DNA of 64,000 nucleotides from Mycolicibacterium sp. P1-18 (GCF_008329535.1 NZ_NPKR01000010.1:178935-242934), one strand, 5' to 3'. Shown: positions 26,038 to 34,850, counted from the stretch's first letter. Notes: generated from the sequence alone by a model not told the origin. Numbers and translations are program-made.

Positions 26038-27291
26038 ATGACCATCACGACGTCGCTTCACGAGCCACTCACCCTGCCGTGCGGTCAGGTCCTGCCCAAC
26101 CGCATCATGAAGGCCGCGCTGAGTGAAGCGTTGGGAAACAAGGAAAACGCCCCCGACGAACGGCTCGAACGCCTCTACGGCAGTTGGAGCAACGGCGGTT
26201 ACGGGCTGGTCATCACTGGCAACGTGATGGTCGACCGAACCCAGCTCGGCGAGCCCGGCAACGTCGTCATCGAAGATGAGCGTGACCTCGAGGCGCTGTC
26301 CCGCTGGGCGAAGTCCACCAAGGACGGTGGCGTGCCCATCTGGGTGCAGCTGAACCATCCGGGTCGACAGTCGAACCCGATGGCGCTCGGTCACCAGCCC
26401 GTCGCACCCAGCGCGGTCGCGATGTCGCTGCCGGGGTCGCCGACGCCGCGCGAACTCACCTCGGCGGAGATCGAGGACATCGTCGAGCGGTTCGCGACGG
26501 CCGCGGTCGTGTGCGAGTCCGCGGGTTTCGACGGCGTGCAGATCCACGGCGCGCACGGCTACCTGGTGGCGCAGTTCCTCTCCCCGCTGTCCAACCGGCG
26601 CGACGACGAGTGGGGCGGTGACTCCCAGCGGAGGATGCGCTTCCTGCTCGAGGTGGTCCGCCGCGTCCGGTCCCGCGTCTCGCCGTCCTTCGCGGTGGGA
26701 CTGAAGCTGAACTCGGCGGACTTCCAGCGCGGCGGCTTCTCGGAGGACGACTCCCGCGACGTGCTCGCCGCTCTGGCCGGAGAGGGGCTGGACCTCGTCG
26801 AGGTCAGCGGTGGCAGCTACGAGACACCCGCGATGATGGGCAAGGCGTCCGACAGCACCAGGGCGCGCGAGGCCTACTTCCTCGACTACGCGCGCACGGT
26901 TCGCAAGATCCTCGGTGACGTGCCGCTCGCCGTCACCGGAGGCTTCCGTTCACGTGCCGCCATGGACGCGGCGATCGGTTCCGGCGAGTGCGACGTCATC
27001 GGCCTCGGCCGCCCCACGGTGACCACCACCGACGCCGCCGACGCCATCCTGAGTGGGCGAGCGGACACGCTGACGGCGCATCAGGTGAAGGCCGGAATGC
27101 GCGGTGTGCTCGGCAGATTCGTCAACCTCAAGTCGCTGGACGGCATCCTCGAACTCAGCTGGCACACCGACCAGCTGCACCGCGTCGGTGCCGGGCTCGA
27201 GCCGGATCTCGCGCGGGGTCGCATCGCCACGACGGTGGCGATGGTGCGTCGCAACGGCACCACGTCCTTCGGTCGCAAGCGGGGACTGTAA
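26038..27291 (+). CDS. NADH:flavin oxidoreductase, Old Yellow Enzyme family
   Basis: A 417-residue FMN-dependent TIM-barrel reductase that reduces activated C=C bonds. Typical stretches are LPNRIMKAALSE at 24-35, WVQLNHPGRQSN near 102, IHGAHGYLVAQFLSPLSN near 169 with RRDDEWGG, and the late FMN-phosphate site TGGFRSR. AAAGGACC precedes the ATG. It is second in an operon with the alpha/beta hydrolase. Together with the nearby MDR reductase and two SDRs it forms a redox set suited to breakdown of a cyclic ketone, terpenoid or steroid-like compound; that is inference. Confidence 0.9.
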   Translation: MTITTSLHEPLTLPCGQVLPNRIMKAALSEALGNKENAPDERLERLYGSWSNGGYGLVITGNVMVDRTQLGEPGNVVIEDERDLEALSRWAKSTKDGGVPIWVQLNHPGRQSNPMALGHQPVAPSAVAMSLPGSPTPRELTSAEIEDIVERFATAAVVCESAGFDGVQIHGAHGYLVAQFLSPLSNRRDDEWGGDSQRRMRFLLEVVRRVRSRVSPSFAVGLKLNSADFQRGGFSEDDSRDVLAALAGEGLDLVEVSGGSYETPAMMGKASDSTRAREAYFLDYARTVRKILGDVPLAVTGGFRSRAAMDAAIGSGECDVIGLGRPTVTTTDAADAILSGRADTLTAHQVKAGMRGVLGRFVNLKSLDGILELSWHTDQLHRVGAGLEPDLARGRIATTVAMVRRNGTTSFGRKRGL

Positions 27292-27318
27292 ACGCTCGCT
27301 ACACGGTAGTTTTCGCGG

Positions 27319-27828
27319 CTAGGCGGTCGCGCGTAGGGTCAGGCCGCCGTCGACCAGGGCGGAGGCATCGCGCGCCAAGGAGTCCACTGTCCGCTCGTCG
27401 GCCTCGCCGAAGGCGTCGTCGTGCACTGAATAGAGCATGACGGTGCCGAGCGGGCGGTCGACCGTCGTCAGCGCGGCGGCGAGCACGCTGCGGACACCCA
27501 GTCGGTGGGCCAACGCCGCCCACTGGTCGTACCGCTGGTCCACGGGTGTGGTTCCGATCCGAATTACGTTGTTGCCCAACCACGCCGACGCTGCCGGATT
27601 GTCCCGATAGCGGTCGTGTAGCTCCAGGAGGCGATCGCCGAGCAGATCCGTCGCCGTCGCCGTCGACGTAATACGTCTCCCGTCGGTCGTGAGAAGGGTG
27701 ACGCCGCAACCCGTCGCCGCCGGGATGGCCGCGGCGCACCGCGTGGCGATGCCGCGAAGCGCCGTCGTGATTGGCGGTACCCCGCGTTCGACGAACCGAC
27801 TCGTCGGCCGTTCGTGGTGAATGGTCAT
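27319..27828 (-). CDS. GAF domain protein
   Basis: A 169-residue stand-alone GAF sensor domain (about residues 25-160), with AATGCGVTLLTTDGRRITSTA at the first strands and GVRSVLAAALTTVDRPLGTVMLYS in the core. No kinase, cyclase or DNA-binding part is attached. ATG at 27828. It is divergent from the Mn catalase; each has its own SigF-like promoter in the 169-base gap. It may sense a small ligand or redox state within the stress response. Confidence 0.85.
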   Translation of the reverse strand: MTIHHERPTSRFVERGVPPITTALRGIATRCAAAIPAATGCGVTLLTTDGRRITSTATATDLLGDRLLELHDRYRDNPAASAWLGNNVIRIGTTPVDQRYDQWAALAHRLGVRSVLAAALTTVDRPLGTVMLYSVHDDAFGEADERTVDSLARDASALVDGGLTLRATA

Positions 27829-27876
27829 GTGCGGCCTTGCCCCTTGCCCGTCGGGTCCGTCTCGATGGCCGGTCCG

Positions 27877-27901
27877 TTACCCCGTCCAGGTCGGCACAAA
27901 C
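27877..27901 (-). promoter_or_regulatory. SigF-like promoter of the GAF gene
   Basis: On the minus strand GTTT (27901-27898), a 15-base spacer and GGGTAA (27882-27877) match the SigF pattern with one mismatch. It faces the Mn catalase promoter, the two -35 elements being 35 bases apart. Confidence 0.6.
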
Positions 27902-27936
27902 CCTTAGGACAGGCAAAACAAACCACCACAGAAACT

Positions 27937-27961
27937 GTTTCGTGGCCAAGTGCCCGGGTAT
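27937..27961 (+). promoter_or_regulatory. SigF-like promoter of the Mn catalase
   Basis: GTTT at 27937-27940, a 15-base spacer and GGGTAT at 27956-27961 match the mycobacterial SigF consensus without mismatch. The catalase ATG at 27998 lies 36 bases further, with AAGGAG in between. Confidence 0.72.
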
Positions 27962-27997
27962 CGGAGTCGGACCCGCAATCGACGCCAAGGAGAGCCA

Positions 27998-28906
27998 ATG
28001 TTCCGTCATACCGATTACATGCAGTTCGACGTGAAGCCGGAGAAGCCGGATCCGGTGTACGCCCACAAGTTGCAGGAGTTGCTCGGTGGCGCGTTCGGCG
28101 AGATGACCGTCACGATGCAGTATTTGATGCAGGGCTGGAACTGTCGCATGAAGGGCAAGTACAAGGACCTCATCATGGACATCGCGACCGAGGAGATCGG
28201 TCACGTCGAGATGATCGCCACCATGATCGCCCGGTTGCTGGAGGGCGCCCCGGCCACCGACTCCACGAAGAACGCTCTTGGCGATCCTGTCGTCGCGGCG
28301 GTGATGGGCGGAATGGATCCGCAACAGGCCATCGTGTCGGGTGGCGGCGCAAACCTGGCCGACAGCAACGGCACGCCCTGGAACGGCAAGTACATCGTGG
28401 CGTCGGGCAACCTGCTGGCCGACTTCCGCGCCAACGTGGCCGCAGAGTCGCAGGGCCGCATCCAGACCGCGCGGCTCTGGCACATGACCGACGACCCCGG
28501 CGTCAAGAACATGCTGAAGTTCAACCTCGCGCGGGACACCTACCACCAGAACATGTGGCTCGCCGCAATCGAAGAACTGCAGGCCGACGGGCTGGAGGGC
28601 GTGGTGGCACCGAATGACCTGATGGACGAGGAATTCGAGGAGCACGCCAGCACGCTGTGGCATCTGTCCGACGGCACGGAGTCCGACAAGGGACGCTGGA
28701 TCGGCCCGCTGCCCGACGGCCGGCACACCGGCCAGTTCCTCGCCGACCCGCAACCGCTGGGCGACCGGCAGTCCGGCCCGCCGCCGGACCCGAAGCTGTA
28801 CGCCACCTACGACGGAGCAATGGGTGAGCCGCGGCCGCCGGCGTTCGGCACCGAGAAGGGCGTGATGGGCAAGCTCAAGGACGCCGTCGATCCCGACAAG
28901 AACTAG
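27998..28906 (+). CDS. Manganese catalase
   Basis: A 302-residue di-manganese catalase that converts hydrogen peroxide to water and oxygen in the cytoplasm. The metal ligands are in the expected places: Glu35, Glu66 and His69 (EEIGHVE), Glu150 and His183 (DTYHQN). The ferritin-like four-helix core ends near 200, and a long Pro/Gly-rich tail follows. I chose ATG 27998 because AAGGAG lies 6 bases upstream; the longer frame would begin inside the promoter. Control by SigF is supported by the perfect-match promoter. Confidence 0.93.
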   Translation: MFRHTDYMQFDVKPEKPDPVYAHKLQELLGGAFGEMTVTMQYLMQGWNCRMKGKYKDLIMDIATEEIGHVEMIATMIARLLEGAPATDSTKNALGDPVVAAVMGGMDPQQAIVSGGGANLADSNGTPWNGKYIVASGNLLADFRANVAAESQGRIQTARLWHMTDDPGVKNMLKFNLARDTYHQNMWLAAIEELQADGLEGVVAPNDLMDEEFEEHASTLWHLSDGTESDKGRWIGPLPDGRHTGQFLADPQPLGDRQSGPPPDPKLYATYDGAMGEPRPPAFGTEKGVMGKLKDAVDPDKN

Positions 28907-28939
28907 CTCCTCGACTCCACGTGGCGGTCGGCGTCCTGC

Positions 28940-28964
28940 GTTTCCCGCCGACCGCCGCGGGTAG
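28940..28964 (+). promoter_or_regulatory. SigF-like promoter of the SDR-MBL operon
   Basis: GTTT at 28940-28943, 15-base spacer, GGGTAG at 28959-28964, one mismatch from the consensus. It lies 41 bases before the SDR ATG at 29006. Confidence 0.6.
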
Positions 28965-29005
28965 TCGAGCCCGCGACGAGTCACCGAACGCAAAGGATTG
29001 ATGTC

Positions 29006-29842
29006 ATGGGTTTTCCCAAGCAGCAGCAAGAGGTTCCGGGCGTACAGTCGAGGATGGACCCCGTACCCGACTGCGGTGAGGAGAGCTACCGCGGCTCGGG
29101 GCGACTCACCGGCAAGCGGGCGGTGATCACCGGCGGTGACAGCGGCATCGGGCGCGCGGTGGCGATCGCGTACGCCCGCGAGGGCGCCGACGTGCTGATC
29201 GCCTATCTCGAGGAGGACGACGCGGCCGAGGTGGCGCGGCTGGTGGAGAGGGAGGGCCGCACGTGTGTGTTGATGCGCGGTGACCTCTCCGACCCGGCGC
29301 ACTGCCGCGCGGTGATCGACCGAGCCGCAACCGAATTCGGCGGCATCGACATTCTGGTCAGCAACGCCGCCTTCCAGATGACTCACGAGTCGCTCGACGA
29401 GATCAGCGACGAAGAGTGGGACTACACGTTCCGGCTCAACATCGGGGCATACTTTCACCTCGTCAAGGCGGCCATTCCGCACATGCCGTCCGGCGCCTCG
29501 GTCATCGGCAGCTCGTCGGTGAACTCCGACATGCCCTCACCGACACTGGCCCCGTATGCGGCCACCAAGGCGGCCATCGCCAACTTCTCGGCGAGCCTGG
29601 CCCAATTGCTGGGAGAGAACGGGATTCGCGTCAACAGTGTTGCACCGGGTCCCATCTGGACCCCGCTGATTCCGGCCACCATGCCGCCGGAGAAGGTCGA
29701 GTCCTTCGGCTCGGACACTCCGCTGGGCCGGGCCGGGCAACCCGCCGAACTGGCGCCGGTCTACGTGCTGCTGGCCTCCGACGAGGGCAGCTACGTCTCC
29801 GGTGCCCGCGTCGCCGTCACCGGCGGACGGCCGGTGCTGTAG
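29006..29842 (+). CDS. SDR family oxidoreductase, general-stress type
   Basis: A 278-residue SDR of the group with a conserved N-terminal arm (FPKQQQEVPGVQSRMDPVPD) found in many stress-induced bacterial dehydrogenases such as B. subtilis YhdF. The cofactor site is TGGDSGIG near 43-50, the catalytic Ser in GSSSVNS and Tyr/Lys in YAATK. AAAGGA lies 8 bases before the ATG. It follows a SigF-like promoter and precedes the MBL hydrolase by 28 bases, so the two are probably cotranscribed. Confidence 0.88.
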   Translation: MGFPKQQQEVPGVQSRMDPVPDCGEESYRGSGRLTGKRAVITGGDSGIGRAVAIAYAREGADVLIAYLEEDDAAEVARLVEREGRTCVLMRGDLSDPAHCRAVIDRAATEFGGIDILVSNAAFQMTHESLDEISDEEWDYTFRLNIGAYFHLVKAAIPHMPSGASVIGSSSVNSDMPSPTLAPYAATKAAIANFSASLAQLLGENGIRVNSVAPGPIWTPLIPATMPPEKVESFGSDTPLGRAGQPAELAPVYVLLASDEGSYVSGARVAVTGGRPVL

Positions 29843-29870
29843 ATCCCACATCACGCGGGAAGGGGCTGCC

Positions 29871-30686
29871 ATGGCCACCACCGACATCGTCGTGACCTTC
29901 GTCGGCAACGCGACGACGCTCATCTCCTACGGTGACATGACGCTCGTCACCGATCCGAACTTCCTTCATCGAGGGCAGCGGGCCTACCTGGGCTACGGAT
30001 TGGTGTCCAAGCGACTCCGGGAACCGGCGCTCACGGTCGACCAGTTGCCGCCACTGGACGCCATCCTGTTGTCCCACATGCACGGTGACCACTGGGACCG
30101 GGTCGGCCGCAAGCACCTCGACCACGGGCTCCCGGTCGTGACGACGCCGGCGGCCCAGAAGGCGTTGCTACGCAGTGGGTTCGAGCAGTCCGTCGGCCTG
30201 CGGACGTGGGACACCCACGTCATCACCAAGGGCGCCCACCGGGTGGTCGTCACGGCCCTGCCGGGGCGGCACGCGCCGGGGTGGACCCAGCGTCTGCTGC
30301 CGCCGGTGATGGGGTCGATGCTCGAGTTCGGCGCCAGCGACGGGTCGACCAGTCGTCGGCTGTACGTATCGGGCGACACGCTGCTGATCGACGAGCTGGC
30401 CGAGATCCCGGTCCGATTCGAGTCGATCGACGCGGGCATCCTGCACCTGGGCGGCACGCGACTGCCAGCCGGCCCGCGCCTGCCGTTCGGGCTGACCGTG
30501 ACGATGGATGGGCGCCAGGGCGCGGAGTTGGTGAACCGGCTCGACCTCCCCCGGGCGATTCCGGTGCACTACGACGACTACGGGGTCTTCGCCTCTCCAC
30601 TGGCGGACTTCACCACCGAGATGACCCGTCGAGGACTGGAGGAGCGGCTCGTTCACCTGGAGCGCGGAGCGTCCGTCACGGTGTGA
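29871..30686 (+). CDS. MBL-fold metallo-hydrolase
   Basis: A 271-residue metallo-beta-lactamase-fold protein with the metal motif SHMHGDH (His69, His71, Asp73, His74), a further ligand in YVSGDT and a His in IPVHYDDYGVF. It resembles the UlaG/NAPE-PLD-like group of lactonases and phosphodiesterases. I start at ATG 29871, after GGGAAGGGGC; the longer frame runs back into the SDR gene. It is second in a SigF-type operon. Substrate unknown. Confidence 0.86.
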   Translation: MATTDIVVTFVGNATTLISYGDMTLVTDPNFLHRGQRAYLGYGLVSKRLREPALTVDQLPPLDAILLSHMHGDHWDRVGRKHLDHGLPVVTTPAAQKALLRSGFEQSVGLRTWDTHVITKGAHRVVVTALPGRHAPGWTQRLLPPVMGSMLEFGASDGSTSRRLYVSGDTLLIDELAEIPVRFESIDAGILHLGGTRLPAGPRLPFGLTVTMDGRQGAELVNRLDLPRAIPVHYDDYGVFASPLADFTTEMTRRGLEERLVHLERGASVTV

Positions 30687-30702
30687 CCGTGGTCGTATCG
30701 CC

Positions 30703-30727
30703 GTTTCGTCGCATCCGGTGGGGGTAG
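30703..30727 (+). promoter_or_regulatory. SigF-like promoter, possibly giving a leaderless transcript
   Basis: GTTT at 30703-30706, 15-base spacer, GGGTAG at 30722-30727. Transcription would start around 30734-30737, which is the ATG of the next small gene, so the message may be leaderless. Confidence 0.55.
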
Positions 30728-30736
30728 GCGGTGCCC

Positions 30737-31000
30737 ATGCACGACGTGGGCGATCTCGCCGAGCGACTCCTGGCCGACCTGCGGACCGTTCCTCCCGGGA
30801 CTCCCGTGGCGGTGACGGCGCTCGCGAGGCGGATGCAGTGTGCCACGGCCGACGTGCTGGCCGCGGGGGAGTCGCTTCGGCACCGCGAGCAGGGCGACCA
30901 CGACTTGGTCACCGTGGTTCGACGGACGGAGGGCGACGACGACGAGTTCTACGTCTCGCGGGTGCCACTGACGCTCAACGACGAACCCGAGACGCGGTGA
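30737..31000 (+). CDS. Small acidic protein of unknown function
   Basis: An 87-residue protein. I prefer ATG 30737 over GTG 30731 because the SigF-like promoter ending at 30727 leaves no room for a transcript covering the GTG. The middle (VTALARRMQCATADVLAAGESLRHRE) resembles a small winged-helix or helix-turn-helix domain, and the end is acidic (RRTEGDDDEFYVSRVPLTLNDEPETR). No family recognised; stress-linked by its promoter. Confidence 0.6.
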   Translation: MHDVGDLAERLLADLRTVPPGTPVAVTALARRMQCATADVLAAGESLRHREQGDHDLVTVVRRTEGDDDEFYVSRVPLTLNDEPETR

Positions 31001-31006
31001 CCACGC

Positions 31007-31324
31007 TCAACCGCGTGGGTTGCCCGCGCACCGCACGATGAGCGTGGCCAGCGGCTCGGACAATCCGTGCTGCTTGGTCAACGCGGCGATCTCCTGCTCC
31101 TGGGCCGCCTTGCTCGGGGACGCCCCACCCAGCGCGTCGTAGGCCTGCGCGCCCATCTTGGCTGCGGTGCTGGAGTCGATGCCGAGCCCGCCGACCGACA
31201 TGGAGTCGGACACCATGCACCGCAGATAGCCGGCCCGGTCGAACTCGGCCGACGCGGTCGGGGCGAGCAGGAGGGCCAGTGCGGCCGTCGTCGCCGACAG
31301 TGCGGCGATGCGGATCTTCAACAC
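31007..31324 (-). CDS. Small secreted protein, DUF732-like
   Basis: A 105-residue protein with a cleavable signal peptide (hydrophobic 5-20, ending PTASA-EF) and a mature part of about 80 residues with two Cys (LRCMVSD and VRCAGN) likely to form a disulfide, as in DUF732 proteins of mycobacteria. The GTG at 31324 with AAAGG 9 bases upstream is preferred to an upstream ATG. Function unknown; exported. It is divergent from the glycosyl hydrolase gene. Confidence 0.7.
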   Translation of the reverse strand: MLKIRIAALSATTAALALLLAPTASAEFDRAGYLRCMVSDSMSVGGLGIDSSTAAKMGAQAYDALGGASPSKAAQEQEIAALTKQHGLSEPLATLIVRCAGNPRG

Positions 31325-31508
31325 GCCTAGAGACCTTTCCGTCCGCCCCCCTGCAAGGATTGCCCATCGTACCGACGGCATGCCACGAGTTGCCATCGGG
31401 CAGCTCGGGACGGCCGTTGCACGGCCATCCGGTAACGATTGCGAACCCGAACCGTTGCGATTCGCTTCGCGGGGACGCCCGCGCCGTCGCGGAACCTACG
31501 GTGGCCTG

Positions 31509-32642
31509 GTGCGCCGCAGAACTGCCCTGAAGCTTCCGCTGATGCTGGCAGCAGGTGCCACCCTCACCCGGCTTCCCGTCGCCTCGGCCGACCCGGCCCG
31601 GTGGACGGCCGATCAAGCCAACGCGTGGTACCAGAATCAGGGCTGGCTGGTGGGGGCCAACTACGTGCCGGCAACCGCCATCAACCAGATCGAGATGTTC
31701 CAGCAGGGCACCTACGATCCGCGGCGCATCGACTCCGAGTTCGCCATCGCCCGCCAGCTCGGCTTCAACACGATGCGGGTGTTCCTGCACGATCTGCTGT
31801 GGGCCCAGGACCGCGGCGGGTTCCAACGTCGCCTCGCGCAGTTCGTCGGCATCGCGGCGAGCCGAGGAATCAAGCCCATGTTCGTCCTGTTCGACTCGTG
31901 CTGGGACCCGCATCCCAAGCTGGGCGCTCAGCACGCCCCCGTCGTCGGAGTGCACAACTCGGGCTGGGTGCAGGGCCCGGGCGCCGACCGGCTGGACGAC
32001 CCTCGGTACGCCGCCACCCTGAAGGACTACGTCACCGGGGTGGTGAGTCAATTCCGCGGCGACCCGCGCGTGTTGGCGTGGGACGTGTGGAACGAACCCG
32101 ACAACCCGGCCAAGGTGTACCGCAAGGTCGAACGCAGCGACAAGCTCGACCTGGTGGCGGGGCTGCTGCCGCAGGTGTTCCAGTGGGCGCGCGCGGCGAA
32201 TCCCGCGCAACCGTTGACCAGCGGTGTGTGGCAGGGCGGCTGGGGTGCGGGCAGCCGCAGCAAGATCGCCGGCATCCAACTCGACAACTCCGACGTCGTC
32301 AGCTTCCACTCCTACGCCTCACCACGGGAGTTCGAGGCCCGGATCGACGAACTCGCCCCGCTGGGCCGGCCGATCCTGTGCACCGAGTACCTGGCCCGCC
32401 CGCAGGGCAGCACCGTCGAGGGGATCCTGCCAATTGCCAAGCGTCGCAACGTCGCCGCCTACAACTGGGGGCTGGTGGCCGGCAAGACCCAGACGTACCT
32501 GCCGTGGGACACCTGGGACACGCCCGACCCGTCGGAACCCAAGGTGTGGTTCAGCGACCTGTTGCGGCCCGACGGAAGCGCCTACCGCCCCGCCGAAGTC
32601 GCGGCGATCCAACAGCTGACCGGCGTGCAGGCCAGGTCGTGA
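31509..32642 (+). CDS. Cellulase-family (GH5-like) glycosyl hydrolase, Tat-exported
   Basis: A 377-residue retaining glycosidase-like TIM barrel. The signal begins RRRTALK, matching the twin-arginine pattern, and ends VASA near residue 27. The acid/base Glu196 is in WDVWNEPDN and the nucleophile Glu293 in CTEY. GTG at 31509 is the start that places the twin arginines at residues 2-4; an in-frame extension to 31308 lacks a signal and overlaps the divergent gene. It may act on a cell-wall or plant beta-glycan; substrate unknown. Confidence 0.83.
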   Translation: MRRRTALKLPLMLAAGATLTRLPVASADPARWTADQANAWYQNQGWLVGANYVPATAINQIEMFQQGTYDPRRIDSEFAIARQLGFNTMRVFLHDLLWAQDRGGFQRRLAQFVGIAASRGIKPMFVLFDSCWDPHPKLGAQHAPVVGVHNSGWVQGPGADRLDDPRYAATLKDYVTGVVSQFRGDPRVLAWDVWNEPDNPAKVYRKVERSDKLDLVAGLLPQVFQWARAANPAQPLTSGVWQGGWGAGSRSKIAGIQLDNSDVVSFHSYASPREFEARIDELAPLGRPILCTEYLARPQGSTVEGILPIAKRRNVAAYNWGLVAGKTQTYLPWDTWDTPDPSEPKVWFSDLLRPDGSAYRPAEVAAIQQLTGVQARS

Positions 32643-32652
32643 CGGTCGGCCG

Positions 32653-33342
32653 CTAGGGCTGCTTGCGGCCCCGCCACGCCCGGAAGCCACGATGCGCCGC
32701 AACGGCGCCGACGACCGCCGTCACGCACCACACCCCGATGGCGGTGTACGCCAGTGGCGCGGACAGATCGCCGATCGACGCCCCGAGTGCGGTGTAGACG
32801 AATGCCCGCGGCGCCGAGCCGATGAAGGCACCGACGGCCATGTGCCACAACGGAACTCCGAAGGCGCCGAAGGCGTAGGAGGCCAGCGCGTCGGAGATGC
32901 CGGGCACGAAGCGCTGGCCGACCACGGCCCACAGCCCGCGGCGCTGCACCTGGGCGTCCATGCGGTCGGCCCGCTCGGGACCCATCAGGGAGCGTGCGCC
33001 GTCGCGCCCCGCCCGGCGCCCGACGAGGGCGGCGATGCAGGCAGTGCCGATCGCCGAGAACAACGTCACGAACGTGCCGAGGACGGGCCCGAACAGCACG
33101 CCGCTTCCGGCGGCCAGGATGGGCCCCGGCACGAAGATGGCACCGAGCAGAGCCGAGACCACGACGTAGGCCAGAGGGGCGGCCGGACCGGCCGCGGTCA
33201 CCACCCGTCGAACGTCGTCCACGTCGACCACGCGGGCGACGGCCACCAGATAGAACAGGCCGAGCAGGAAGGCGACGAACACGCCGAGCCGGATGACGTG
33301 GCTGCGCCTGGTGGCGGGCACGGGAAGGTCGTCGTCGGACAC
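32653..33342 (-). CDS. TVP38/TMEM64 (VTT/DedA-like) membrane protein
   Basis: A 229-residue membrane protein with about six hydrophobic segments and the VTT-domain landmarks SGVLFGPVLGTFVTLFSAIGTACIAA and RFVPGISDALASYAFGAFGVPLW. Relatives are suspected lipid scramblases or transporters. It is convergent with the glycosyl hydrolase (10-base gap) and lies 9 bases downstream of the zinc-ribbon SDR-like gene, so those two are probably cotranscribed. Confidence 0.86.
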   Translation of the reverse strand: MSDDDLPVPATRRSHVIRLGVFVAFLLGLFYLVAVARVVDVDDVRRVVTAAGPAAPLAYVVVSALLGAIFVPGPILAAGSGVLFGPVLGTFVTLFSAIGTACIAALVGRRAGRDGARSLMGPERADRMDAQVQRRGLWAVVGQRFVPGISDALASYAFGAFGVPLWHMAVGAFIGSAPRAFVYTALGASIGDLSAPLAYTAIGVWCVTAVVGAVAAHRGFRAWRGRKQP

Positions 33343-33351
33343 GACTCCGCG

Positions 33352-34785
33352 CTACCAGTTGCTCGGTGAGTAGTCCTTCAGGAAGCAGCCGTGCACGTCC
33401 TCGCCCGCCTCGCCCCGCACGATCGGGTCGTACACGCGCGCTGCACCGTCGACCAGATCCAGCGGGGCGTGGAAGCCCTCGTCGGCCAGGCGCATCTTGG
33501 TGGGATGTGGGCGCTCGTCGGTGATCCACCCCGTGTCCACGGCGGTCATCAGAATGCCGTCCTGCTCCAGCATCTCGCCCGCGCTGGTGCGGGTCAGCAT
33601 GTTCAGCGCGGCCTTGGCCATGTTGGTGTGCGGGTGGCCGGGGCCCTTGTAGGCGCGGCTGAACTGGCCCTCCATGGCCGAGACGTTCACGACGTACTTG
33701 CGGCGGGCGGTCGAGGCCGCCATCGCGGGGCGCAGCCGGCTGACGAGGATGAACGGCGCGGTCTGGTTGCACAGCTGCACCTCGAGCAGCTCCATCGCGT
33801 CGACCTCGTGCACGCGCTGGGTCCAGCTGTTGACCGACGCGACGTCGGGCAGCAGACCGCCGGCGTCGATGGCGGTACCGGCGGCCATCCGCTCGGGGGA
33901 CGCGCTGCGGGCGACCAGGGCCATCTCCGTCAGCGCGACCTGGGTCAGCGCATGCGGCGTCTGGTGCTCGGCGAGGCTGCCGGCGAGGGCGGCCGGATGA
34001 GCATCGCTGACGTGATCGAAGGTGATCACGTCGACCAGTTCGGGCGGGCTGACGCGTTCCGCCTCGACCAGCGCGGCGTAGGAGCCGGGGGAGCGGCGCA
34101 CGGTCTGCGCGGCGTTGTTGATCAGGATGTCGAGCGGACCCTGCTCGGCGACCGCGTCGGCCAGCGCCACCACCTGGGCGGGGTCGCGCAGGTCGATGCC
34201 GACCACCCGCAGGCGGTGCAGCCAGTCGGCGCTGTCGGGCATCGCGGCGAAGCGGCGCACGGCGTCGTTGGGGAAACGCGTGGTGATGGTCGTGTGGGCA
34301 CCGTCGCGCAACAGCCGCAACGCGATGTACATCCCGATCTTGGCGCGTCCGCCGGTCAGCAGGGCACGCCGCCCGCTCAGGTCGGTGCGGGCGTCGCGCT
34401 TGGCGCGGTTGAACGCCGCACACGGCGGACACAGCTGGTGGTAGAACGCGTCGACCTGCGTGTAGTGGTTCTTGCAGGCATAACAGGCCCGCGACCGTAG
34501 CAGCGTCCCCGCCGTCGCGCCGGCCGCCGTGGAGACCAGCGGCAAGCCCTGCGTCTCGTCGTCGATGCGGCCGGGGGCACCCGTGGCCGTGGCGGCGATG
34601 ACGGCGCGGTCGGCCTCGGCGACGGCGTCGCGCCGGGCGTGGCGACGGGCCTGCTTGACGGCCTTGAAGACACCTGCCGTCGCGCGGCGCACCGCCACCG
34701 CGTCGGGGTGTTCTGGGGGCAGGGCCCTGACCTCGGACAGCACCTCCAGGCACGCCCTGAGCTTCTCCGGGTCGATCTCGGTCAC
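33352..34785 (-). CDS. SDR-like protein with N-terminal zinc-ribbon, catalytic Tyr missing
   Basis: A 477-residue protein. The N-terminal part (1-135) is helical and contains a likely zinc site, Cys101/Cys104 (CYAC) and Cys119/Cys122 (CPPC). The Rossmann part follows with TGGRAKIG at 144-151 and LINNAA. In the active-site region Lys391 is kept but the residue four before it is Thr387, not Tyr (HTNMAK), so standard SDR catalysis is doubtful. It is about twice normal SDR length, with a large insertion between the nucleotide and catalytic halves. It may be a regulatory or binding protein. ATG at 34785. Confidence 0.8.
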   Translation of the reverse strand: MTEIDPEKLRACLEVLSEVRALPPEHPDAVAVRRATAGVFKAVKQARRHARRDAVAEADRAVIAATATGAPGRIDDETQGLPLVSTAAGATAGTLLRSRACYACKNHYTQVDAFYHQLCPPCAAFNRAKRDARTDLSGRRALLTGGRAKIGMYIALRLLRDGAHTTITTRFPNDAVRRFAAMPDSADWLHRLRVVGIDLRDPAQVVALADAVAEQGPLDILINNAAQTVRRSPGSYAALVEAERVSPPELVDVITFDHVSDAHPAALAGSLAEHQTPHALTQVALTEMALVARSASPERMAAGTAIDAGGLLPDVASVNSWTQRVHEVDAMELLEVQLCNQTAPFILVSRLRPAMAASTARRKYVVNVSAMEGQFSRAYKGPGHPHTNMAKAALNMLTRTSAGEMLEQDGILMTAVDTGWITDERPHPTKMRLADEGFHAPLDLVDGAARVYDPIVRGEAGEDVHGCFLKDYSPSNW

Positions 34786-34850
34786 GGACGAAGAGTACTG
34801 GTCACCCGGCTCCTGACCGATTCGTCGCGCCTCTGCGCGAGACTGGAGCC

